Assembly (NCBI RefSeq): GCF_001468465.1
Contig: NZ_LNSA01000004.1
Span: forward strand, 62,001-126,000
Direction of reading: 5' to 3'
DNA length: 64,000 nucleotides
Source of the DNA: Sphingopyxis sp. H115
Lineage (GTDB): Bacteria > Pseudomonadota > Alphaproteobacteria > Sphingomonadales > Sphingomonadaceae
The notes beneath the pieces were generated by a model. It did no database searches. It was not told the DNA's origin and saw only the letters and a list, made by a program, of their open reading frames with translations. This document shows positions 8,287 to 16,273 of the stretch, one piece after another (the stretch's first letter is position 1; each line of letters begins with the position of its first letter). Position numbers and translations under genes: made by a program.

Positions 8287-11200
8287 ATGGTATCAGGCGA
8301 CATGATCCAAAGCCCCGACCGCGCCGCCGTCCGCGCCCTCGCCCGCCGCAGCGAATCCGACATTGTCGCCGAACTGCGCAGCGCCCTTGCAACGTCGCCC
8401 GCCAGTGTCCAAGCCGTGACACAGCGCGGTCTCGAACTGATCCGCAAGGCGAAGGCCGATGGCGAGCGCGAGACGCTCGTCGCGCAGCTGATGAACCGCT
8501 ATCGCCTGTCGACCGAGGAAGGCGTCGTGCTTATGTGCCTTGCCGAGGCGCTGCTGCGTGTCCCCGACAATGCGACCGCCAATGCGCTGATCCGCGACAA
8601 GATCGCCGGGCGCCACTGGAAGGATGGCGAAGAGGAAGACAGCCCGCTGATCGTTGCGCTGTCGTCGCGCGGGCTGTCGCTCGGCTCGGCGACGCTAATG
8701 CTCGATGCGATGGGAAGCAAGGCGAACCCGCTGACGCTGATCAAGTCGATGGTCCGCCGTTCGGGCGAGCCGGTGATCCGGCAGGCCGCGCTCGCGGCGA
8801 TGAAGATGCTCGGCCAGCAATTCGTGATGGGCGAGACGATCGATGCCGCGGTCAAGCGCGCCAACAGGGAGAAATCCGAACTCGCGAGCTTCGACATGCT
8901 CGGCGAGGCGGCGCGCACCGCCGAAGATGCGCGGCGCTATTGCGAAAGCTATGCGAATGCCATCGCGCGGATCGGCAGGGATGCGAAACCGGGCGACCCG
9001 CACGCCAACCACGGTATTTCGATCAAGCTGTCGGCGCTCCACCCCCGCTACGAATATCTGCAGGCCGCGCGCATCCAGCGCGAGTTGATCCCGCACGTCA
9101 TCGAACTCGCCAAGGCGGCGCGCGCAGTGAACATCCCCCTGATGATCGACGCCGAAGAAAGCGACCGGCTCGAACCGCATATGGATGTGTTCGCGGCGCT
9201 GATCGACGCGGGCATCGCCGATGGCTGGACCGGGCTCGGCATCGTGATCCAGGCGTATCAGAAGCGCGCGCCCGCGGTGATCGACTGGCTGGCGAACCGC
9301 GCGCGGACGCGCGGCGTCAGGCTGTCGATGCGCCTCGTAAAAGGGGCCTATTGGGACACCGAGATCAAGCGCGCGCAGACGCTGGGGCTTGGCGACTTTC
9401 CGGTGTTCACCGCGAAGCTCCACACCGACCTCAACTATATGCGCTGCGCGCAGCTTTTGCGCGACTACCAGGATTGCATCTATCCGGCGTTCGCGAGCCA
9501 TAATGCGATGACGCTGGCCTATGTGTCCGAGCTGTTCGCGGGCGCCGATTACGAGTTGCAGCGGCTGCACGGCATGGGCGAGGGCGCGCACGACGCGCTC
9601 GTCGCGCTGTTCCCGCCGCCGCGCCCGGTGCGCGTCTATGCGCCGGTCGGCACGCACCGCGACCTGCTGGCCTATCTCGTCCGCCGCCTGCTCGAAAATG
9701 GCGCGAACTCCAGCTTCGTCCACCAATTCTCCGACCCCGGCGTGACCGCCGAAGAGCTGGCGGTCGATCCGCGCAGCGTCGCGAGCGCGGCATCCTCCAA
9801 CATCGCGACCGGCCTCGGCCTGTTCGATCCGGAGCGGCGCAATTCGCGCGGCTACGACCTTGGCGAGCCCGGCGTGCCCGAGGCGCTGGTTTCGGCGATC
9901 GGCGCGGCGCGGCGTAGCGATCTCGTCGCGGCGCCGATCGTCGGCGGCGTCGCGCGCAGCGGCGAGGCCGAGCCCGTGCGCAATCCCGCGACGGGCGCGG
10001 TCGTCGGACAGGTGATCGAGGCCGATGCGGCCGCGGTCGCCGATGCCGTCGCCGCGGCGCGCAAGGCGCAGGGCGACTGGAGCCTTGCCGGCGGGGCTTT
10101 CCGGGCCGAGCGGCTCGAACGCGCCGCCGATTTGCTCGAAGAACATGACGCGCTCTTCATCGGCCTCGCGATCGACGAGGCGGGCAAGACGCTCGTCGAC
10201 GCCGTCGCCGAAGTGCGCGAGGCGGTCGATTTCCTGCGCTATTATGCGCGCCAAGCGCGCGCCGACTTCACCTATCCCGTCGCGCTGCCCGGCCCGACGG
10301 GTGAGCGCAACGAATTGATGCTCGAGGGCAAGGGCGTGTTCGTCGCGATCAGCCCGTGGAACTTCCCGCTCGCGATCTTCCTGGGGCAGGTGTCGGCGGC
10401 GCTCGCCGCAGGCAATGCGGTGCTCGCCAAGCCTGCCGAACAGACCCCGCTAATCGCGCACGCCGCGGTCGAGCTGCTGCTCGAAGCGGGCATTCCCGGC
10501 GACGTGCTCCATTATCTCCCCGGCCGCGGCGAAAGTGTCGGCGCGGCATTGACGAGCCATGACGACATCATCGGCGTCGCCTTCACCGGATCGACCGAGG
10601 TCGCACGGATGATCAACCGCAGCCTCGCCGGGCGCGACGGTCCGATCGCGACCTTGATTGCCGAAACCGGCGGTGCGAACGCGATGATCGTCGATTCGAC
10701 CGCGCTGCCCGAACAGGTCGCACGCGATGCCGTTGCCTCGGCCTTCCAGTCGGCGGGGCAGCGTTGCTCGGCGCTGCGGCTGCTTTGCGTGCAGGAAGAT
10801 GTCGCCGATACGATGATCGACATGGTCGCGGGCGCGATGGCCGAGCTCAACGTCGGCGATCCGTCGATCCTTGCGACCGATGTGGGCCCGATCATCGACG
10901 AGGAGGCGCGGGCGAACATCGCCGCCTATGTCGCCGAAGCGCGCGCTGCGGGCCGCCTTATCGCCGAAGCCGGGCGGACGAACCTGCCCCCGAACGGCCA
11001 ATTCGTGCCGCCCACCCTGATCCGGCTCGACCATGTCACCGACCTGAAGCGCGAGATTTTCGGCCCTGTCCTGCACGTCGCAACATGGAAGGGCGGCGAG
11101 CTGGATGCGCTGATCGATGCAATCAACGCGTCGGGCTATGGGCTGACGCTCGGCGTCCACACGCGCATCGACGGCGTGGCGGCGCACATTGCGGCGCGGG

Positions 11201-11397
11201 CGGCAGTCGGCAACGTCTATGTCAACCGCAACCAGATCGGCGCAATCGTCGGCTCGCAGCCCTTTGGCGGCCGCGGCCTGTCGGGAACCGGCCCGAAGGC
11301 CGGCGGCCCGCATTATCTGCATCGCTTTGCAGAGGAAAAGTCGATCAGTACCGACATTACCGCCGCCGGCGGCAATGCGGCGCTGATGGCAGGCTAG
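8287..11397 (+). CDS. putA: Bifunctional proline dehydrogenase / L-glutamate-gamma-semialdehyde dehydrogenase
   Basis: Oxidises proline to P5C using FAD and ubiquinone, then P5C to glutamate using NAD, so proline serves as carbon and nitrogen source. The protein has 1036 aa. Residues about 20-130 are the alpha-helical arm, 150-480 the PRODH barrel (LVKGAYWDTEIK), and 550-1020 the aldehyde dehydrogenase with the general-base glutamate in AETGGAN and catalytic Cys in SAGQRCSAL near residue 825. There is no N-terminal ribbon-helix-helix domain, so it is bifunctional and not autoregulatory. An alternative ATG 15 bases downstream (8302) is possible. Its product glutamate could feed the gdhA reaction encoded nearby. 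Confidence 0.97.
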   Translation: MVSGDMIQSPDRAAVRALARRSESDIVAELRSALATSPASVQAVTQRGLELIRKAKADGERETLVAQLMNRYRLSTEEGVVLMCLAEALLRVPDNATANALIRDKIAGRHWKDGEEEDSPLIVALSSRGLSLGSATLMLDAMGSKANPLTLIKSMVRRSGEPVIRQAALAAMKMLGQQFVMGETIDAAVKRANREKSELASFDMLGEAARTAEDARRYCESYANAIARIGRDAKPGDPHANHGISIKLSALHPRYEYLQAARIQRELIPHVIELAKAARAVNIPLMIDAEESDRLEPHMDVFAALIDAGIADGWTGLGIVIQAYQKRAPAVIDWLANRARTRGVRLSMRLVKGAYWDTEIKRAQTLGLGDFPVFTAKLHTDLNYMRCAQLLRDYQDCIYPAFASHNAMTLAYVSELFAGADYELQRLHGMGEGAHDALVALFPPPRPVRVYAPVGTHRDLLAYLVRRLLENGANSSFVHQFSDPGVTAEELAVDPRSVASAASSNIATGLGLFDPERRNSRGYDLGEPGVPEALVSAIGAARRSDLVAAPIVGGVARSGEAEPVRNPATGAVVGQVIEADAAAVADAVAAARKAQGDWSLAGGAFRAERLERAADLLEEHDALFIGLAIDEAGKTLVDAVAEVREAVDFLRYYARQARADFTYPVALPGPTGERNELMLEGKGVFVAISPWNFPLAIFLGQVSAALAAGNAVLAKPAEQTPLIAHAAVELLLEAGIPGDVLHYLPGRGESVGAALTSHDDIIGVAFTGSTEVARMINRSLAGRDGPIATLIAETGGANAMIVDSTALPEQVARDAVASAFQSAGQRCSALRLLCVQEDVADTMIDMVAGAMAELNVGDPSILATDVGPIIDEEARANIAAYVAEARAAGRLIAEAGRTNLPPNGQFVPPTLIRLDHVTDLKREIFGPVLHVATWKGGELDALIDAINASGYGLTLGVHTRIDGVAAHIAARAAVGNVYVNRNQIGAIVGSQPFGGRGLSGTGPKAGGPHYLHRFAEEKSISTDITAAGGNAALMAG

Positions 11398-11409
11398 GGC
11401 GAAGGAAAA

Positions 11410-11432
11410 GGCGCGGGTCGATGGCCCGCGCC
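11410..11432 (+). terminator. Stem-loop after putA
   Basis: GGCGCGGG (11410-11417) pairs with CCCGCGCC (11425-11432) across a 7-base loop, 13 bp after the putA stop. There is no T-run, so it may act as an RNA-stabilising or Rho-assisted end and not a strong intrinsic terminator. The rest of 11398-11599 shows nothing else. Confidence 0.5.
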
Positions 11433-11599
11433 GTCCGGTCCGGCTGACCGCGAGGCCCGATACAGAGTGGACGGCTGTCCCGGGCGATACGTCCGAAAGC
11501 GACTCGCGGCGCTTTTGCCGCGGCGACCTTATGTTCTGTCCCCCCGCAGCACCGCCATCATATCCTTTACCCGGGGATGTGCCAAGCGATTCGCGAGGC

Positions 11600-12295
11600 T
11601 CAATTGGCCCGGCCGTCGGTCGCTTTCAGCCGCTCGGCGATCCACCGCGTGCGTTGCAGCAGCGCCGCCCCGCTGTTCGGTTTCACCGGGTCGTCATAGG
11701 CATAAACGAACAGGATATGGCCCGCGACCACCGTCCCGCAGCCGCCGACCGCAATCGGATAGGATGCGAATTCGCTGCGAACCTCGAGTTCGCCGCCCAT
11801 ATAGATGCAAACCGTGTCGGCGCCGCGCGGCCGGATCTCGCCGCTAAGGTCCACCTTGGTACCCAGCGCGGTCGACAGATTATCGCCCGCCTTGCCAATC
11901 TCGGGCCGGGTCGCGTGGCCGCTCTGATAGGCCGGAAGCTTCAGTTCCTCGGTCATCAACGCGATAAATTCGGCCCGCTTCATCGCGGGCGACTGGGCAT
12001 GCGGCGACTTGACCAGATAATAGTCATATTTGGTGCCGCCTACCTTGTTCCGCTGGTCGCAGCGGATCAGCATCGCGTGGGTCTGATTGTCCGGGTCGCC
12101 CTTCGCGAGCATATCCGCCGCCGCCTTGTCGGCGCCGGTCGGCAGGCAATAGCCGTCGGGAATGACACCCTTGACCGGCACATCGCCAAGACGGAGCGAC
12201 AGCGGATCGGCGGCGTGACCGACCCCCGGCAATAGCGCCGGGCCGGCCGCGAGCATCGCCGCCGCCGCGGCGGCGCGCATCGTCTTCCTCTTCAT
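11600..12295 (-). CDS. Secreted hypothetical protein
   Basis: The protein has 231 aa with a Sec signal peptide (MKRKTM, an Ala-rich hydrophobic core, cleavage near GVGHAAD). The mature part has four cysteines that could form disulfides, and no membrane segment. No family recognised. It follows the CcmI-like gene by 21 bp on the same strand, so the two are probably cotranscribed. Function unknown. Confidence 0.75.
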   Translation of the reverse strand: MKRKTMRAAAAAAMLAAGPALLPGVGHAADPLSLRLGDVPVKGVIPDGYCLPTGADKAAADMLAKGDPDNQTHAMLIRCDQRNKVGGTKYDYYLVKSPHAQSPAMKRAEFIALMTEELKLPAYQSGHATRPEIGKAGDNLSTALGTKVDLSGEIRPRGADTVCIYMGGELEVRSEFASYPIAVGGCGTVVAGHILFVYAYDDPVKPNSGAALLQRTRWIAERLKATDGRAN

Positions 12296-12316
12296 TTCAT
12301 TCCCCCCTCGATCAAG

Positions 12317-13243
12317 TCATGCCCCCGGCACGCCCAATAATTGCGCCTGCGCTTTCAGCCGCGCCGCCCCCGCCGGATTGGCGGCAATGCCGTCCTTCAG
12401 CGCCTGCGCGGCCTTCGCCGTTTCGCCAAGCGTCATACGGCTGCGCATCAGCATGATCCAGCGGTCGACGTCGGCCGGGTTGGCCTTCAGCTTGGCCTCA
12501 AGCCCGTTCACCATGCCCTCGATCATCGCGTCCTGCTGCCCCTTGGGCAGCTGCGACGCGGCCTCCATATCGGCGCGGCTCGGCCCCGGGATCGCGCGGG
12601 CCGCCACCGGCATTTCGTCGGAGGTCAGCGGGCGCGCCTGCGTCGCGGCTAGCCGGGCGGCAACGTCGATCTTGTGAATCTGTGCGACCTGTTCGATCGT
12701 GCGGCGCAGGTCGCCCTCCCACGGCGCGCCCTGCGGCGTGTCGGCAAGCAGCGCGAACCAATCGTCGATCGCGCCCTTGTGATCGCCGCCGATGTCCTTC
12801 TTCACCGCAAGGAAATAGCGTGCGCGCGGGTCCTTGGCGTCGAGCGCGATCGCCTTGTCGAAGGCTTGCGAAGCGGCGGACGGCATCGGATCGCCGTCGC
12901 TCGCCATCACCCGCGCTTCGCCGAGCGCCGACCAGAGCCCCGCCGAATCGGGCGACAAACCGACGGCTTTTTCATAGGCGGCGGCGGCGGCGGCAAAATC
13001 GCCGAGGTCGAATCGCGCCGCCCCGAGCGCGGTCCATGCGTCGGCGCTATCCGGTTCGCGGCGCGTCCGGGCTTCGAGTTCGGCGAGCTGATCGGTGGGG
13101 CCAGCGACATCCTGCGTCAGCGTATCGGCAGCGGAAGGCGAGGAATCGCGCCAGATTGCATAGCCCACCGCCGCCGCCAGCAGGATGAAGGCCGCAACCA
13201 GGATTGCGCGGTTGGTCCCCGTCATGCCCTTGCTCTCGCTCAT
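12317..13243 (-). CDS. TPR-containing cytochrome c biogenesis-like protein (CcmI/CycH type)
   Basis: The protein has 308 aa: an N-terminal membrane anchor (NRAILVAAFILLAAAVGYAIW, about residues 11-31) followed by TPR helices (AWTALGAARFDLGDFAAAAAAYEKA and similar) and a Pro-rich linker. This is the architecture of CcmI/CycH, which presents apocytochrome c to the haem ligation machinery. The ATG at 13243 with GAGGGGC just upstream is preferred over an in-frame start at 13267. It lies apart from any ccm operon but about 1.5 kb from the multihaem cytochrome operon, which may be more than chance. A general TPR role is the alternative. Confidence 0.7.
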   Translation of the reverse strand: MSESKGMTGTNRAILVAAFILLAAAVGYAIWRDSSPSAADTLTQDVAGPTDQLAELEARTRREPDSADAWTALGAARFDLGDFAAAAAAYEKAVGLSPDSAGLWSALGEARVMASDGDPMPSAASQAFDKAIALDAKDPRARYFLAVKKDIGGDHKGAIDDWFALLADTPQGAPWEGDLRRTIEQVAQIHKIDVAARLAATQARPLTSDEMPVAARAIPGPSRADMEAASQLPKGQQDAMIEGMVNGLEAKLKANPADVDRWIMLMRSRMTLGETAKAAQALKDGIAANPAGAARLKAQAQLLGVPGA

Positions 13244-13400
13244 TTTTGCCCCTCTTGCGCGCGCCACGAAAAAGTACGGCCTGTGCGCGCTGTCATATTG
13301 CCTTTGTTTCGCGATGGTGTAGCCTTTGGCATACGAGGTCGGTCAACGATAAAATCGTCAGGGGTCGCACCGGCTTTCCCAGTCATCAGGGGAGGGGTGC

Positions 13401-14756
13401 ATGGCAGTTTCGGATCACGTCGATTTTGCGACGTTCATGGAAGGCGTGAAAAAACGGAACCCGGGTCAGCCCGAGTTCGTGCAGGCGGTGCAGGAAGTGT
13501 CCGAGGACATTTTCGATTTCATCGCCGACAAGGAAGAATATCACGCGCAGCAGATCCTGCGCCGCATCGCCGAACCCGACCGGGTCGTGTCTTTCCGCGT
13601 CTGCTGGGAGGACGACAATGGCAATATCCGCGTCCAGCGCGGCTGGCGCGTCCAGAACAATAATGCGATCGGGCCGTATAAGGGCGGTATCCGTTTCCAC
13701 CCGAGCGTCACCGAAAGCGTGCTCAAGTTCCTGGCGTTCGAACAGACGTTCAAAAATGCGCTGACCGGCCTCCCGATGGGCGGCGGCAAGGGCGGGTCGA
13801 ACTTCAACCCCAAGGGCAAGAGCGTGCGCGAGATCATGCGCTTTTGCCAGAGCTTCATGACCGAACTCTATCGCCATATCGGCGCCGACGTCGATGTCCC
13901 CGCCGGCGACATCGGCGTGGGCGGACGCGAAATCGGCTTCATGTTCGGCCAGTATAAGCGGATAACCAACGAATTCACCGGGGTGCTGACCGGCAAGGGG
14001 CTCGAATGGGGCGGATCGCTGATCCGCACCGAGGCGACGGGTTACGGCGCGGTCTATTTTCTCGCCAACATGCTCGCCGCGAAGGGGCAGGACCTTGTCG
14101 GCAAGACGGCCGTTATTTCGGGATCGGGCAATGTCGCGACCCACGCCGCCGAAAAGATCGTCCAGCTCGGCGGCAAGGTGCTGACGCTGTCCGATTCGGG
14201 CGGCTTCATCCACGATCCCGACGGCATCACGCAGGAAAAGATCGACTGGGTGAAGGCGCACAAGACGCATCGCCGCGGCCGGATCGAGGAATATTGCGAG
14301 GAGTATAAATCGGCGAGCTTCACCGCGGGCAAGACGCCGTGGGGTGTCCCCTGCGACGTCGCGCTGCCGTGCGCGACGCAGAACGAACTGCTTGGCGACG
14401 ATGCCAAGGCCCTGGTCGCCAATGGCTGTATCGCGGTCAGCGAAGGCGCGAACATGCCGACGAACCTTGAAGGCGTGCATGTCTTCAAGGATGCTAAGAT
14501 CATGTTCGCGCCCGGCAAGGCGGCAAATGCCGGCGGCGTCGCGGTCTCGGGCCTTGAAATGAGCCAGAACAGCGGCCGTCGCAGCTGGAACGAAAGCGAA
14601 TTGCAGCAGATGCTCAAGGATATCATGGACGGCATCCACGCGCGCTGCCTGACCTATGGCGATCGCGGCGACGGCTATATCGACTATGTGCGGGGCGCGA
14701 ACATCGCCGGTTTCAAGAAGGTGGCCGATGCGATGCTGGCATTCGGGGTGGTGTAA
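13401..14756 (+). CDS. gdhA: NADP-specific glutamate dehydrogenase
   Basis: Reversible amination of 2-oxoglutarate to glutamate. The protein has 451 aa, full length for the hexameric small GDH class. Substrate-binding motifs are GGIRFHPSV, then GLPMGGGKGGSNF with the catalytic lysine; PAGDIGVGGREIG and the nucleotide-binding GSGNVATHAAEK follow, and SEGANMPT is near the end. A strong ribosome site (GGGGAGGGG) precedes the ATG. The 133-bp gap upstream is the likely promoter region. It has its own neighbourhood and is not obviously linked to the cytochrome genes that follow 48 bp later, though read-through is possible. Confidence 0.96.
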   Translation: MAVSDHVDFATFMEGVKKRNPGQPEFVQAVQEVSEDIFDFIADKEEYHAQQILRRIAEPDRVVSFRVCWEDDNGNIRVQRGWRVQNNNAIGPYKGGIRFHPSVTESVLKFLAFEQTFKNALTGLPMGGGKGGSNFNPKGKSVREIMRFCQSFMTELYRHIGADVDVPAGDIGVGGREIGFMFGQYKRITNEFTGVLTGKGLEWGGSLIRTEATGYGAVYFLANMLAAKGQDLVGKTAVISGSGNVATHAAEKIVQLGGKVLTLSDSGGFIHDPDGITQEKIDWVKAHKTHRRGRIEEYCEEYKSASFTAGKTPWGVPCDVALPCATQNELLGDDAKALVANGCIAVSEGANMPTNLEGVHVFKDAKIMFAPGKAANAGGVAVSGLEMSQNSGRRSWNESELQQMLKDIMDGIHARCLTYGDRGDGYIDYVRGANIAGFKKVADAMLAFGVV

Positions 14757-14804
14757 ATCGATCCAAGGCGTAAAAGCGCCGGGTTGGGGAAAAGGGGTAT
14801 TGCG

Positions 14805-16268
14805 ATGACGGCGCACGCTGGAAAGGAGCGCGGCGATCGGCCTTGGGCGGCGTTTGCCGTCCCCGTGCCCGGACGTTCGGCATTTGCCGTCCTTGCCGCC
14901 ATGCTGTGCGCGCTGGCGATCGCCGCCTTTGTCTATGCCCCCCCTGCGCAATCGCAGGGCGAAAGCGGCGCGCGCTACACCGGGGTCGCCTCGTGCGCGG
15001 GATCGACCTGCCATGGCCGGATGGAAGGCGACGGCACCGTCGTCCGTCAGGACGAGCTGATGCGCTGGCAGGAGCCCTCGACCCCCGGCGGCGCGCACAG
15101 CCGCGCGTGGGCCGTACTGAACAACAACCGAAGCCAGTTCATCGCGCGCAACCTGGGCATCGGCAATCCCGCCAAGGCGCAAATGTGCCTCGGCTGCCAC
15201 AGTACCGCGGGCACCGCGCGCGCGGTTCCGGCCGAGGATGGCGTCGGATGCGAATCGTGCCACGGCGCAGCCGGCGGCTGGCTTGCGAGCCACTATGCCG
15301 GGGTGGGCACCAACGCCGATCCCGACCGCGAAATGCGGACCAAGCATCTCGCCAACCTGTCGGCGGGGCTGAAGAAGCTCGAGGATCCGGTCGTTCGCGC
15401 GGGCGTGTGCGTCGACTGCCATTTCGGTTCGGCCGCCGACGGCCAGTTCGTCACGCACCGGATCATGGCGGCGGGGCATCCGCGCATTTCGTTCGAGCTG
15501 GACCTTTTCTCGTCGCTCCAGGCGCATCATCAGGAGGATGCGGATTATGGCTGGCGCAAGTTCGGCGCGGCGGGCCGGCGCACCGACCATGTCCAGATGT
15601 GGGCGGTCGGACAGGCGACCGCGATCGAACGCAGCCTCGCGCTGTTCCAGTCGCGGCGCGGGACCGAGGGCATGTTCCCCGAATTTTACTTCCTCGACTG
15701 CCACAGCTGCCACCGGCGTATCTTCGACCAGGCAAAGCCGGTACGCACCGGCCTCGACAATCCGGGGCGCAACCTGCCCGAGGGCATGCCCCCCTATAAT
15801 GACGAAAATCTGATCATGCTCGCCGCCGCGGCGCGGCTTGCCGCCCCCGCCCTCGCCGACCAGCTCGCCGCGCGCACCGCCGCATTCCACAGGGCAATGG
15901 CGACCGACCGCCACAGCGCGATCGCCGCGGCGGCGCAGCTGTCGCAGACGGTCGCGGCGCTCAAAGGCGCCTTCGCGTCGCGGAGCTTCTCGGGCGCCGA
16001 CGCCTTTCAAATGGTCGAGGCGATTTCGGCAAAAGCGACCAGCGATCGCTACACCGACTATTCGGGATCGCAGCAGGCGGTGATGGGGGTCGATACCTTG
16101 CTCAACGCCATGGTGTCGTCGGGGCGGATCACCGTCGGCGCCGCCGCCGGTATCCGCGGCGATATCGACCGCGCCTATGCGGCTGTGAAGGACCCCAACG
16201 CATACAAGCCTTCGGAATTCCAGGCGTCGTTCGGCAGTGCGGTCCGCGCGATCGGGGCGCTGCGGTAG
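14805..16268 (+). CDS. Membrane-anchored pentahaem cytochrome c (c554-like)
   Basis: The protein has 487 aa. A single hydrophobic segment (about residues 26-46) is an uncleaved anchor or signal peptide. Five haem sites follow: an unusual C-x4-CH (CAGSTCH, residue 64), then CLGCH (128), CESCH (149), CVDCH (202) and CHSCH (299). Scattered His residues downstream can act as distal ligands. The last 150 residues have no haem site and are helical. The ATG at 14805 with AGGGG upstream is better than a TTG at 14784. It is first of four genes that are 5, 3 and -1 bp apart. Likely role: periplasmic or inner-membrane electron carrier feeding the outer-membrane module. Substrate unknown. Confidence 0.88.
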   Translation: MTAHAGKERGDRPWAAFAVPVPGRSAFAVLAAMLCALAIAAFVYAPPAQSQGESGARYTGVASCAGSTCHGRMEGDGTVVRQDELMRWQEPSTPGGAHSRAWAVLNNNRSQFIARNLGIGNPAKAQMCLGCHSTAGTARAVPAEDGVGCESCHGAAGGWLASHYAGVGTNADPDREMRTKHLANLSAGLKKLEDPVVRAGVCVDCHFGSAADGQFVTHRIMAAGHPRISFELDLFSSLQAHHQEDADYGWRKFGAAGRRTDHVQMWAVGQATAIERSLALFQSRRGTEGMFPEFYFLDCHSCHRRIFDQAKPVRTGLDNPGRNLPEGMPPYNDENLIMLAAAARLAAPALADQLAARTAAFHRAMATDRHSAIAAAAQLSQTVAALKGAFASRSFSGADAFQMVEAISAKATSDRYTDYSGSQQAVMGVDTLLNAMVSSGRITVGAAAGIRGDIDRAYAAVKDPNAYKPSEFQASFGSAVRAIGALR

Positions 16269-16273
16269 AGATC

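Noticed and set aside
8695..10254. 519-residue open frame opposite putA
   Set aside because: Antisense shadow of a conserved gene; no recognisable motif or ribosome site.
13386..16010. 874-residue open frame on the minus strand opposite gdhA and the pentahaem cytochrome
   Set aside because: GC-rich shadow frame. Its translation has no domain, is full of Arg/Ala/Gly, and lies opposite two well-recognised genes.
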